From positions 7,053 through 71,052 of the forward strand of contig ONQL01000003.1 of NCBI GenBank assembly GCA_900319985.1: 64,000 nucleotides of DNA. Reading direction: 5' to 3'. The number at the start of each line of letters is the position of its first letter. Position 1 is the stretch's first letter. Below, one piece after another: positions 26,588-35,363 of this stretch. The notes under the pieces are model-generated. The model was not told the origin of the DNA and did not search any database. It saw nothing but the letters and a program-made list of their open reading frames with translations. A program made the position numbers and the translations under genes. Origin of the DNA: an uncultured Methanobrevibacter sp. (GTDB lineage: Archaea > Methanobacteriota > Methanobacteria > Methanobacteriales > Methanobacteriaceae).

Positions 26588-26887
26588 ATGAACATTAAAA
26601 AAAATTACAATGGAAAAGAGTTAACTATTGAAGTTGGAGATCGTATTGATACAGTTACCGCACCTGATTTCGAAAATGAAATAATGGACGAAATGGGTAA
26701 ATTCGATTCATTAATTATCGATTTTACTGATTTGGAATATATCTCAAGTGCAGGATTACGTGTTTTAATTGCAACACAAAAAAAATTAAAACCGGAAAAC
26801 ATTCCTATGACCATTAAAAACGTTAATGACACCATCAATGAAATATTCAAAATGTCCGGTTTCGACAAAATCTTAAAGATAGAATGA
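26588..26887 (+). CDS. STAS-domain anti-sigma factor antagonist
   Basis: A 99-aa single STAS domain like SpoIIAA/RsbV. The phosphorylation site is present: LEYISSAGLRVLIATQK, with the Ser before Ala-Gly-Leu. In bacteria the dephosphorylated antagonist captures the anti-sigma kinase. Here no sigma factor exists, so its partner output is unknown. The start is the ATG at 26588 with GTGAT upstream, rather than the GTG at 26579. First of a four-gene operon; its TGA overlaps the start of the kinase gene (ATGA). Confidence 0.9.
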   Translation: MNIKKNYNGKELTIEVGDRIDTVTAPDFENEIMDEMGKFDSLIIDFTDLEYISSAGLRVLIATQKKLKPENIPMTIKNVNDTINEIFKMSGFDKILKIE

Positions 26888-27261
26888 ACTCAATTTCATT
26901 AAAACCAGAATTAAACGAACTATATACTTTAAATGAGTTTATTTCAAATGAACTCGGAAATGAAAATATTCAAGTTAATCTGATTGCTGAAGAAATATTT
27001 GTCAATATCGTCAATTACTCACAAACTGAATTTATTAGAGTTAACATCGAATACGAAAACCCGACATTAACCATAGAATTTATTGACAATGGAATTGAAT
27101 TTAATCCCCTCCTTAAAAAAGCACCTGAAACTCCCGAAACTATCGAGGATGCTAAAATTGGAGGGCTTGGAATTTTTTTAACAAAAGAAATGGCGGATAA
27201 TCTGGAGTACTATTACCAAAATGGTGAAAATCATTTGAAAATTATTAAAAATGTGGAATAA
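26884..27261 (+). CDS. anti-sigma-type serine kinase / HATPase (RsbW-like)
   Basis: A 125-aa GHKL ATPase of the RsbW/SpoIIAB family. The N box reads LIAEEIFVNIVNYS, the G1 box EFIDNGIEFNP and the G2 box IGGLGIFLTKEMAD. It would phosphorylate the STAS protein encoded just upstream. The ATG overlaps the STAS stop by four bases, and its own stop overlaps the start of the phosphatase gene by one base (TAATG). All ATP-binding residues expected for activity appear intact. Confidence 0.9.
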   Translation: MNSISLKPELNELYTLNEFISNELGNENIQVNLIAEEIFVNIVNYSQTEFIRVNIEYENPTLTIEFIDNGIEFNPLLKKAPETPETIEDAKIGGLGIFLTKEMADNLEYYYQNGENHLKIIKNVE

Positions 27262-29162
27262 TGAATGATAAAATTAAAAAAATAATAATTCCCTTTGTTT
27301 TAATGATGATACTTGATTTGGGAATATATTATTTGCACCATGGATCAAATTTCGGTGGGGGATTGAGCCCACATGTAGGATTATTGGTAATTTTAGGCTT
27401 ACTATTCGGACCATATGGTGCACTCGGTGCAGTTATTGGAAATTTAATATGTGATATGATAAGAGGTTACTATCCTTCACTCTCATTGTTATCGGCTGTA
27501 TTTAGTTTTGGAATATCATATCTAGGATATAAACTATGGTATGATTCATATAAAGGCAGGTCCGAAGTTTCAAGGCCAAAATTAAATAACACTTCAAATG
27601 TAATCTTATTTTTTGGAATAATACTAATTTGTGGTGTTTTATATTCATTAATCCATGGAAAGTTGTTTTATTTATTATATCCAGATACAATATCAATAAC
27701 CACACTTATTGAATTGAGATACTTTTTAAACTTTATCAATTCATCAGCCCTCTTTGGAATAATCGGAATATGGCTTTCAAATAAAATTAATTTTGTCCAT
27801 ATCCCTGAAAAATCAGAAAAAAAATTCAATTTAAAATTATATAAAATATTGGGAACTTTATTGATTCTCTCATTAGTATTGACATTAGTGATGGATTATA
27901 CCATCAAAATGAACCACTACCGTATTCTAATTGAACTAATAATTATTGGAATACTATTATTCAGTTATTTAAGGAAACCTATTACTTCAGACATTTATAC
28001 TGAAGATTATGATTCGATTCCTGAAGATATAATGAATATTTTCCTTTTAACAACATTATTTATGGTAATTTTTGGAATCATAGTGGCAAGTGACCACACA
28101 TTAATTACCGCAATTGACAATGTCCTTCCAATAAACAGGACTGAGGTAGTGCTTTCAATGATGTGTTTTATAGACATCTTATTGCTTATCTTCCTCATCC
28201 CATCATTAACCGTTTTAAAATACATTGAACGGAAAGTAATCGAACCTATTTTATCATTTGCAAAAATTGAAGAGTTCATTCATGAAAATGAAAAAATAGA
28301 ATCTGATGGATTGGTGAAGATTTATTCCAAATACATTAATGAAAAAACTGAAATTGGAACTCTTGCTCGTTCATATACTGAATTAATCAAATTCAATAAC
28401 AATTATATAGAAAATATTCATAAAATTGAGGGTGAAAAAGAGCGTATTAAAGCAGAACTTGAAATCGCAACAAAAATTCAGGCAGCAAATCTGCCAACTG
28501 AACCCATCACAACCAACAATTATCTTGTTGACGGTTATTCAAAACCTGCAAAAGAAGTTGGAGGAGACTTTTTCGATTATTATGAGTTAGACAACGAAAA
28601 TTTAGCGATTGTGATTGGAGATGCATCAGGCAAAGGTGTTCCAGCAGCAATTCTTGCAATGACTACCCAAGTACTGGTAAAACAATTGCTTAAAACAGAA
28701 AAAGACCCCTCAAAAGTATTATATTTATTGAATAATTTACTATGTGAAAATAATTCCGAAACAATGTTTATGACATTATGGCTCGGAATATATAATAAAA
28801 AAACTAAGAAATTAATTTTTTCAAATGCAGGACATGAACCGCCATTGGTTAAAAAGAACAATAAATTTATATTTCCAACTATCGATTCAGGAATTGTTTT
28901 GGGAATCATGGAAGATTATGAATTCCTAACTGAAGAAAAAGATTTATCACAAGAGATAGTGTTATATACCGACGGAATTACAGATGCAAACAATGATGAA
29001 AATGAAATGTATGGAAAAGACAACTTATCAAAGTTCTTCAATAAGTTTAAAAATGATAACGAACCAATTACACCATTATTAAATGATATTGAAAAATTCA
29101 CCAAAGATACCGAACAATTTGACGACATGACATTATTATATTTGAAGATCCGCAATGATTAA
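27261..29162 (+). CDS. membrane sensor PP2C phosphatase (RsbU/SpoIIE-like)
   Basis: A 633-aa protein. The N-terminal ~340 residues contain about ten membrane helices; the first block (GLLFGPYGALGAVIGNLICDM) resembles small-molecule transporter or MASE-like sensor domains. A linker helix (about 340-400, KIEGEKERIKAELEIATKIQ) leads to the PP2C phosphatase domain. That domain has the metal motifs EVGGDFFDYY, VIGDASGKGVPAA, LYTDGITDA and FDDMTLLYL. It would dephosphorylate the STAS protein when the membrane part senses a signal. It overlaps the following phosphopantetheinyl transferase gene by eight bases. Confidence 0.9.
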   Translation: MNDKIKKIIIPFVLMMILDLGIYYLHHGSNFGGGLSPHVGLLVILGLLFGPYGALGAVIGNLICDMIRGYYPSLSLLSAVFSFGISYLGYKLWYDSYKGRSEVSRPKLNNTSNVILFFGIILICGVLYSLIHGKLFYLLYPDTISITTLIELRYFLNFINSSALFGIIGIWLSNKINFVHIPEKSEKKFNLKLYKILGTLLILSLVLTLVMDYTIKMNHYRILIELIIIGILLFSYLRKPITSDIYTEDYDSIPEDIMNIFLLTTLFMVIFGIIVASDHTLITAIDNVLPINRTEVVLSMMCFIDILLLIFLIPSLTVLKYIERKVIEPILSFAKIEEFIHENEKIESDGLVKIYSKYINEKTEIGTLARSYTELIKFNNNYIENIHKIEGEKERIKAELEIATKIQAANLPTEPITTNNYLVDGYSKPAKEVGGDFFDYYELDNENLAIVIGDASGKGVPAAILAMTTQVLVKQLLKTEKDPSKVLYLLNNLLCENNSETMFMTLWLGIYNKKTKKLIFSNAGHEPPLVKKNNKFIFPTIDSGIVLGIMEDYEFLTEEKDLSQEIVLYTDGITDANNDENEMYGKDNLSKFFNKFKNDNEPITPLLNDIEKFTKDTEQFDDMTLLYLKIRND

Positions 29163-29787
29163 AGTAGCCTGTGCAAATGTTGATGATTTGAATTTGCTTA
29201 AAGCCTATAACTTACTGCCTGAAATTAGAAAACAAAAAGTTAATCTATTCAGGTTTGAAAAGGACAAAAAGCTTAGTGCCGGAGCATATTTACTTTTGAA
29301 CAAATTATTAAAAGAAGAAAATATCACACAACCTATTTTTAAAACTGAAGAATACGGCAAGTCATATATATCCAACTATGAAAACATTTACTTCAACTTG
29401 AGCCATTCAGGGAAATTGGTTGCCTGTGGAATATCAGACAGGGAAATAGGAATAGATATTGAATACAATGACCCTAAAATTGATTTGAACATAGCTAAAA
29501 ATTACTTTTACAACAGTGAATATGAAGGCATTATGAACTCAAAAAATCCATCCAATGAATTTTTCAAATATTGGGTTTTAAAAGAAAGTTACATGAAATA
29601 CACAGGTTTGGGTTTTAATTTGGACTTGGACCGCTTCGAAATAATCATCAAAGAACAGATTAAACTCAATAATGATAAAAATAACCTCAAATTTAGTTTG
29701 TTTGATGTTTATGACTACAAACTAGCAATATGCTCAAAATATAACGTGAAGGAATATACTGAATACTCCTCAAAAGAATTGTTATAA
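29155..29787 (+). CDS. 4'-phosphopantetheinyl transferase (Sfp family)
   Basis: A 210-aa Sfp-type enzyme that moves the phosphopantetheine arm of CoA to carrier proteins, chiefly of non-ribosomal peptide or polyketide synthases. The motifs are complete: YFNLSHSGKLVAC, IGIDIEYND with the Mg-binding residues, and YWVLKESYMKYTG. The start overlaps the phosphatase gene by eight bases, tying it to the partner-switching module. No carrier protein or synthetase lies in this window. In Methanobrevibacter ruminantium, as I recall, similar genes accompany non-ribosomal peptide synthetases. Confidence 0.92.
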   Translation: MIKVACANVDDLNLLKAYNLLPEIRKQKVNLFRFEKDKKLSAGAYLLLNKLLKEENITQPIFKTEEYGKSYISNYENIYFNLSHSGKLVACGISDREIGIDIEYNDPKIDLNIAKNYFYNSEYEGIMNSKNPSNEFFKYWVLKESYMKYTGLGFNLDLDRFEIIIKEQIKLNNDKNNLKFSLFDVYDYKLAICSKYNVKEYTEYSSKELL

Positions 29788-29799
29788 TATTTAATTATT

Positions 29800-30816
29800 T
29801 TAATCGATGTTTAAAGGCAAATCACCAATGACATTACCTTTCTTGGAAATACTGACAGTATCTTCAAGACGAACTCCGAATTCTCCTTCCAGATATATTC
29901 CGGGTTCAACAGTTATCACCATACCCTCTTCAATAATTGTTTTATCACGAGGTGAAAAACCAGGAGTTTCATGAATATCCAGTCCTAAACTGTGGCCAGT
30001 GGAGTGAATGAACTTATCGCCATAGCCATATTCATCAATAATATCTCGTGCAACCTTATCAACTTCACAACATTCCATTCCAGGTTTAATTGCATTTATG
30101 GCTTTGTCATGTGCTTCAGCCACAATATCCCAAATTTCATGTTGTCCTTCGGTATAAACCATCGTACGAGTATTGTCAGAACAATACCCCTCAAAAATAG
30201 CTCCCCAATCAATCAATATCGGTTGGGACAGTTTTTTAGCCTCAGGAATTGCATGAGGCAAACTTGATGAAGCACCGCTTGTGACAATACTATCAAAGGA
30301 TTCCTTATCAGCACCATTTTCAATCATATGGCGAACCAAATCAAAAGCCACTTCTTTTTCAGTATTTTGATTGTTTAGAATGTCCAACTGTAAAAATGAT
30401 TTTTGAGCAATTTCAGTTGCTTTGGTGATTTTTACAATCTCTTCAGGAGTTTTTATCATTCTTTGCTTATCTATGTATGTTTTGGAATCAATTTTGAAAT
30501 CGTCCCTAAATCTAACATAAGTACTGAAGGGCAACATTGGCTCAATAGCTAAACTTTTAATTCCTTCTTCTTTTAGCTCTTTAATCATGACATCATATGA
30601 TTCATATTCTTTTGTTTCAATTGAAGAATTGTTTTTAGCCAATTCCATATCCATTCCAGAAGCGTAGATAACGGGATTGTCTTTAATTACACAAAATGCA
30701 AAGCTGGTTGGCTTATAACCGGAAATATATTCAACATTAGTAAATCCAGTCAATAAATAAGCATCAAAATCGTCGTTTTTTAAATCTTTTAAAATGTTAT
30801 CAATATGTAAGTCCAT
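29800..30816 (-). CDS. M24 metallopeptidase (Xaa-Pro aminopeptidase-like)
   Basis: A 338-aa cytoplasmic aminopeptidase. The N-terminal creatinase-like domain (1-130) precedes the pita-bread domain with the metal ligands in DWGAIFEGYCSDNTRTMV, HSTGHSLGLDIHE, VEPGIYLEGEFGVRLED. It removes N-terminal residues before proline or similar. The frame stays open to 31158 but overlaps the divergent gene; the ATG at 30816 gives the normal family length. It lies about 25 bases from the centre of a shared TATA box, so the mRNA should be leaderless. Confidence 0.9.
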   Translation of the reverse strand: MDLHIDNILKDLKNDDFDAYLLTGFTNVEYISGYKPTSFAFCVIKDNPVIYASGMDMELAKNNSSIETKEYESYDVMIKELKEEGIKSLAIEPMLPFSTYVRFRDDFKIDSKTYIDKQRMIKTPEEIVKITKATEIAQKSFLQLDILNNQNTEKEVAFDLVRHMIENGADKESFDSIVTSGASSSLPHAIPEAKKLSQPILIDWGAIFEGYCSDNTRTMVYTEGQHEIWDIVAEAHDKAINAIKPGMECCEVDKVARDIIDEYGYGDKFIHSTGHSLGLDIHETPGFSPRDKTIIEEGMVITVEPGIYLEGEFGVRLEDTVSISKKGNVIGDLPLNID

Positions 30817-30835
30817 GATTAATATTAGAAAAAAC

Positions 30836-30847
30836 TTTATATATAAA
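30836..30847. promoter_or_regulatory. symmetric TATA box shared by two divergent leaderless genes
   Basis: TTTATATATAAA is a perfect 12-bp palindrome. Its centre is 25 bases from the M24 peptidase ATG on one side and 25 bases from the M50 protease ATG on the other. Archaeal transcription starts about 25 bases from the TATA centre, so one box could drive both genes with start codons at or near the 5' ends. Confidence 0.55.
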
Positions 30848-30865
30848 ATTAGATATTTTAAAATT

Positions 30866-31507
30866 ATGTTTAAAGTTACAGCTAGTGAAATAAGAGATTT
30901 GATTATTGCATTTCTTGTTATCTCCCTAAGTTTTGGAATCGCAAATACTGGAAGAGACATGAACGCTTTAATAACCATTCTTCCACCAATCATGGTAGGA
31001 GTAGGGCTTGGTTTTATCCTACACGAATTGGGACATAAATTCGTGTCAATGAAATATGGATACTGGGCAGAATTCAAATTATGGCCACAAGGATTAATAT
31101 TTGCGCTCATCACTTCATTTTTCGGATTCGTATTTGCAGCTCCCGGAGCAGTATACACATATGCAAACTATATGACTGATGAAATTAACGGTAAAATATC
31201 CCTCGCAGGACCAATTGTAAACATTATTCTTGCCATAGTCTTTTTAATTATTGCAACAATAGTATATCGTTCTGCATTTACTTCACAAACATCTCTTTTA
31301 ATATTTGTAATATGTTCCCTCGGTTATTCAATTAACAGTTTTTTAGCTGCATTCAACTTATTACCAATTGGAAACCTTGACGGATCAAAAGTAATGAGAT
31401 GGAACATTGGAATTTGGTTTGTTACAATAGCCATTGCCGGAATTATGACCGCATTATCCATGACAATGGGTGTTGAAAACATGGTGAGAATAATAATAGG
31501 ATTTTAG
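30866..31507 (+). CDS. M50 site-2-type membrane metalloprotease
   Basis: A 213-aa membrane protein with about six helices. The zinc motif HELGHKF lies near residue 54 and the distal Asp motif LLPIGNLDGSKVM near 175; both are needed for intramembrane proteolysis in the SREBP/S2P family. The start is the ATG at 30866, not the upstream ATG of the open frame, because it fits the TATA distance. It is the first gene of a run with ycaO and tfuA. Substrate unknown. Confidence 0.87.
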   Translation: MFKVTASEIRDLIIAFLVISLSFGIANTGRDMNALITILPPIMVGVGLGFILHELGHKFVSMKYGYWAEFKLWPQGLIFALITSFFGFVFAAPGAVYTYANYMTDEINGKISLAGPIVNIILAIVFLIIATIVYRSAFTSQTSLLIFVICSLGYSINSFLAAFNLLPIGNLDGSKVMRWNIGIWFVTIAIAGIMTALSMTMGVENMVRIIIGF

Positions 31508-31510
31508 AAT

Positions 31511-32713
31511 ATGAAAGAAGAAATTACATACTTTACAGGTACCCATAGAGTAATTGCTCCAAAACAAACTATTGAAAACAACAAAGAAAAACTAAAGATG
31601 GCAGGAATTACTCGTATTGCCGACATTACTGATTTAGATAGGATAGGCCTTCCAATTTATACTGCTATCAGACCTACTGCGGAAGACGGTGCAATCAGCA
31701 TTTATGGTGGAAAAGGCATTACAAAAGATCATGCAAAAGCATCTGCAATGATGGAAGGCTTTGAGAGATATTCAGCTGAAAGACAAGAAAGTGATGAAAG
31801 CATCATATGCAATTTAACTGAGATTGAAGAATACGGAGAATATATTGACCCTAAAACCTTAAATTTACCTAATGAATTTGAAAAAAAAGATATTAGTGAT
31901 TTTAGACTCGAATGGAACAAATGTAAAGACATAATATCTGAAAAAGAGTATTACCTCCCAACCAATGCAATTTTTCATCCATACATTCCAAAAGAAACAA
32001 CACAAAGTCTATTCAAGTCCAATACCAATGGGCTGGCCTCAGGAAATATTCTGGAAGAAGCAATATTGCATGGAATGTTTGAAGTGATTGAAAGGGATGC
32101 ATGGAGCATATTTGAGTTGACCCATAAAAACTATGCACAAATTGACATAGACAGTATCGAAAGTGAAGTTATTAAAGACATAATAGATAAATTCGAAAAC
32201 AACGGAATAAAAATCAAATTAATGGATTTTACTGCAGACATCAAAATTCCAACAATTGCTGCTTCAGCCGACGACACAGTCACCAAAGATGCGGGACTTT
32301 TAACACTAGGAATTGGAACCCATCTCGATCCAGAGGTTGCAATTCTAAGAGCACTCACAGAAGTAGCCCAAAGTAGAGCAACACAAATAAATGGAGCTCG
32401 TGAAGATACAGTCAGAGCAGATTTTGCTCGTGAAGCAGGTTACGAAAGAATGAAGCGCATTAACAAGTTCTACTTTAAAGATGAAGAGGAACAAATTAAA
32501 TTATCAGATATTGAAAATAAAAGTACATCCTCCATTACAGAAGACATTGAAATCGTTAAAAATGAATTAATAGCTAATGACATTAAACAAATATTATATT
32601 CCGATTTGACAAGACCTGAAATAGATGTTAGTGTAGTAAGAGTCATTATTCCTGAAATGGAACTTTATGCAATTGACAAAACAAGAGCAGGTTATAGATT
32701 TTTAAAAGTATGA
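31511..32713 (+). CDS. ycaO: YcaO-type McrA-glycine thioamidation protein
   Basis: A 400-aa YcaO-domain ATPase. Together with TfuA it converts one glycine of McrA, the methyl-coenzyme M reductase alpha subunit, to thioglycine (known in methanogens). Features: GLPIYTAIRPTAEDGAISIYGGKG, KASAMMEGFERYSAERQE with ATP/Mg-binding Glu, HGMFEVIERDAW and LTEVAQSRATQINGARED. It is three bases after the M50 gene and overlaps tfuA by four bases (ATGA). Length is normal. Confidence 0.93.
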   Translation: MKEEITYFTGTHRVIAPKQTIENNKEKLKMAGITRIADITDLDRIGLPIYTAIRPTAEDGAISIYGGKGITKDHAKASAMMEGFERYSAERQESDESIICNLTEIEEYGEYIDPKTLNLPNEFEKKDISDFRLEWNKCKDIISEKEYYLPTNAIFHPYIPKETTQSLFKSNTNGLASGNILEEAILHGMFEVIERDAWSIFELTHKNYAQIDIDSIESEVIKDIIDKFENNGIKIKLMDFTADIKIPTIAASADDTVTKDAGLLTLGIGTHLDPEVAILRALTEVAQSRATQINGAREDTVRADFAREAGYERMKRINKFYFKDEEEQIKLSDIENKSTSSITEDIEIVKNELIANDIKQILYSDLTRPEIDVSVVRVIIPEMELYAIDKTRAGYRFLKV

Positions 32714-33369
32714 TTAAAATGGTAAAGATTATAATTTATGCAGGATTATCACTTCCATTTGATGAAGCAAAAGAGATATTGGACAGTTTTGGTGATGTGG
32801 AAGTAATATATAAACGACCAATCAAAAGAGGAGATTTAAATATTGCTTTAAAAGAAAAACCTGACATTATTGGCATAATTGACGGAGTATTTCACCAAAA
32901 TTCTGCAGTTGGACATAAAGAAATTCTTACTGTAATCAAATCAGGAATAAAAGTGTTCGGATCATCAAGTATGGGTGCATTGAGAGCATCTGAACTAGAC
33001 ACATTAGGAATGGAAGGTATAGGATATTGCTATGAACAATATGCTACAGGAATAATAGATTCAGACGATGACGTTGCAGTGATGCTTGATAGTGAAACTT
33101 TAGAACCGCTTTCAGTTCCGCTAATAAATATGCGATACGTATTTTCAAATGCTGCAAATGAAAAGATTATAACAGAAAATGAAAAAGAAGAGTTGCTCAG
33201 CATCGCTAAAAAAACATATTATCCAAAAAGGAATTATGCATCAATATTAAACGAATCTGATTTGGAAGACAATAAAAAAGAGAATTTAATAAATTTTATC
33301 CGTGAAAGCAAAGACATTAAAAAAGAAGATGCCAAATCATTACTAAAACACATCAAATCAATAATATAA
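32710..33369 (+). CDS. tfuA: TfuA-like McrA-glycine thioamidation partner
   Basis: A 219-aa TfuA-domain protein: IIYAGLSLPFDEAKEIL, IGIIDGVFHQNSAVGHKEIL, VFGSSSMGALRASELD and GYCYEQYATGIIDSDDDVAV are typical. TfuA supplies or handles sulfide for the YcaO partner. The start overlaps the ycaO stop; a second in-frame ATG at 32719 is possible. Downstream 180 bases hold no gene. Confidence 0.92.
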   Translation: MIKMVKIIIYAGLSLPFDEAKEILDSFGDVEVIYKRPIKRGDLNIALKEKPDIIGIIDGVFHQNSAVGHKEILTVIKSGIKVFGSSSMGALRASELDTLGMEGIGYCYEQYATGIIDSDDDVAVMLDSETLEPLSVPLINMRYVFSNAANEKIITENEKEELLSIAKKTYYPKRNYASILNESDLEDNKKENLINFIRESKDIKKEDAKSLLKHIKSII

Positions 33370-33548
33370 AAATTCTATTTTTTTCTAAAATAATATACGT
33401 GTCATAAGACAAATTATTGAATTAATAAAATAACCTAACTTTAAATAAAAAATCAATCAAATAAAATAAAAAAGATATTAGAAACTACCTTTAAATTAAT
33501 CATAAATTCAAAATAAATAAAGATAATTTCTTAGGGAAAATAAAAAAA

Positions 33549-34004
33549 TCAATTCTTCATTTCCTTATATTTTTTTAAAACAATGTCGGGAGTTTCGATA
33601 CTCTGATTGAAAGATACAGAGAATTCTTTAGGTTCAAAATCATCAGGAACTTTTCTAAGTCCCTGCAATGAAATAACCTCACTATCAATTTTAAATCCAA
33701 CACCGTCAGCATCGACACTGATTAGATTGATTTCCATTTCGGAAGCTTCATCCAATACCTGATTGGCTTTAACATCATATTTTAGATTTAAAATCTTGTG
33801 AGGAATAATCTCATTAATAGTCCTTTTAATTACTGAATCGAAAAGTTCTAAAAATTTTTTAGCAGGTGGCAAGTTATTAACCCACCAATAAGTGATTACT
33901 GAGTTAATGATAATATCATGTTCAGCCAAATCATCATAAAATCTTGCACGAACACTAACACCACTATCATTAACTTTAACAATCAAAACCGGACTAACAC
34001 CCAT
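33549..34004 (-). CDS. conserved hypothetical protein, 151 aa
   Basis: A soluble acidic protein starting MGVSPVLIVKVNDSGVSVRARF; no family is recognised. Its predicted alternation of strands and helices suggests a compact alpha/beta fold. GTGAT and three bases precede the ATG. It follows the CBS-domain gene by ten bases on the same strand and is probably co-transcribed. No membrane segment or cysteine motif. Confidence 0.65.
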   Translation of the reverse strand: MGVSPVLIVKVNDSGVSVRARFYDDLAEHDIIINSVITYWWVNNLPPAKKFLELFDSVIKRTINEIIPHKILNLKYDVKANQVLDEASEMEINLISVDADGVGFKIDSEVISLQGLRKVPDDFEPKEFSVSFNQSIETPDIVLKKYKEMKN

Positions 34005-34014
34005 TATATCACAA

Positions 34015-34854
34015 TTATTCTACTAATGCTCTAATCAAATCACTAGCTCTGACAAGACCAACCAAATCCCCTTCAACACCGATAACAGGGATTTGTTCGA
34101 TATTTAATGATTTCATTTTTTTAGCACAATCAGTAACTTTAGTTTTGGAGTTAGCTACTTCTACATTGCCAACCGCAACATCGCCAACAACTTTATCTGT
34201 GAATTTCAAGTGGTTTTTCTCAATATATAATACAGAAGTACTATCCCATGACCATTTGTCACCTTCAGTACCGACTGTGGAACTGTGTTCACTTCTTTCA
34301 GAAATGATTTCGATTTCGGAAATGAAATCAGTTTCGGTTAAAATACCTGCCAATTTAGCATCATTATCAAGAGCCAATACAGATTTTAAACCAAATTGAT
34401 TCATAGTTTCGAATGCGACATTTAATGGGGCATTAACCCAAGTAGTCGGAACGGTAGTAATCATATAATTTTCAACTGCATCATCAACATTAACTTTAGT
34501 TAATGCTTTGGATACCAAATCGAAAGAAGTAATTATACCCACTAGTTCCCCTTCATCAGTAACAACCGGAACTCTTCTAACGTTATTATCAATCATAACA
34601 CATGCTGCATTAGTTACATCATCATCAGGACTAACAGTGACTAAATTCCTACTCATCAACATAGCAATTTGTTCTTCATCAGGATTATTAATTAAATCTG
34701 AACGTGTAATAACACCTACCAATACATTAGTGTCTTCTTTTACTACTGGAAGTACTGCTTTATTTTCTTTTCTCATTAAGTCTAAAACTTTTTCCCTGTT
34801 TCCAGGTACGGAAACACTAACTACATTTTTAGACATGGTTCTTTTGACTAACAT
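34015..34854 (-). CDS. protein of four CBS domains
   Basis: A 279-aa protein built from two CBS pairs: about residues 5-60 (VKRTMSKNVVSV, VGVITRSDLI), 68-122 (VRRVPVVTDEGELVGIITSFDLV), 127-190 (KLAGILTETDFI) and 222-278 (LVGLVRASDLIRAL). CBS pairs bind adenine nucleotides or SAM and often regulate partners. No catalytic domain is fused. The frame opens at a GTG at 34863, but the ATG at 34854 with AGGTGTT and four bases is chosen. Neighbours are a hypothetical protein and a universal stress protein. Confidence 0.93.
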   Translation of the reverse strand: MLVKRTMSKNVVSVSVPGNREKVLDLMRKENKAVLPVVKEDTNVLVGVITRSDLINNPDEEQIAMLMSRNLVTVSPDDDVTNAACVMIDNNVRRVPVVTDEGELVGIITSFDLVSKALTKVNVDDAVENYMITTVPTTWVNAPLNVAFETMNQFGLKSVLALDNDAKLAGILTETDFISEIEIISERSEHSSTVGTEGDKWSWDSTSVLYIEKNHLKFTDKVVGDVAVGNVEVANSKTKVTDCAKKMKSLNIEQIPVIGVEGDLVGLVRASDLIRALVE

Positions 34855-34898
34855 AAAAAACACCTATATTAAATAATATGAATCAATAAGGTAGAAAA

Positions 34899-35321
34899 TT
34901 AATGCACTACAAGTACCGCGCATTTAGCAGAGTTTACAACCTTATCTGCTACACTACCCATAATAAATCTATCGAAGCCAGACTTACCTGAACTTCCCAT
35001 AACAATTAGATCAACTTGTTCTTCAGCAGCTACATCTAAAATAACTCTTGCTGGAGAACCTTCACGAATAACATGATTCATTTTTATATCATCTTCATTT
35101 AATTTATCGAATTCTTCAAGATTTTCATGTGATCGTTCATTTAATATTTGATTTAACTGGTACACTTCATCATCTAATGGAAGTCCGTTAACAAAATTAT
35201 TTTCAGTGACGCTTACAGCAATTATTTCAGCTCCACTAACTTTAGCTAAGAACAAAGCATGTTTTTGTGCTTTTTTAGCAAATTCTGACCCATCTGTTGG
35301 GACCAATATTTTTTTATACAT
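34899..35321 (-). CDS. universal stress protein UspA family
   Basis: A 140-aa single-domain USP. ILVPTDGSEFAKKAQKHAL at the N-terminus and the ATP-binding GSSGKSGFDRFIMGSVADKVV at the C-terminus are complete, so it belongs to the ATP-binding class. Three ATGs are clustered at the start; the last (35321) has the best spacing from GGAGATGTT. Followed within 45 bases by the CBS gene on the same strand, a frequent partner for stress or energy sensing. Confidence 0.92.
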   Translation of the reverse strand: MYKKILVPTDGSEFAKKAQKHALFLAKVSGAEIIAVSVTENNFVNGLPLDDEVYQLNQILNERSHENLEEFDKLNEDDIKMNHVIREGSPARVILDVAAEEQVDLIVMGSSGKSGFDRFIMGSVADKVVNSAKCAVLVVH

Positions 35322-35363
35322 CATTAACATCTCCCAATATAATATATGAATTCAATCATGATA

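Noticed and set aside
29800..31158. 452-codon version of the M24 peptidase
   Set aside because: The extra 114 codons are the reverse of the M50 protease gene; the family length and TATA distance point to 30816.
29155..33369. Non-ribosomal peptide synthetase next to the PPTase
   Set aside because: No adenylation, condensation or carrier domain occurs in any frame near the PPTase.
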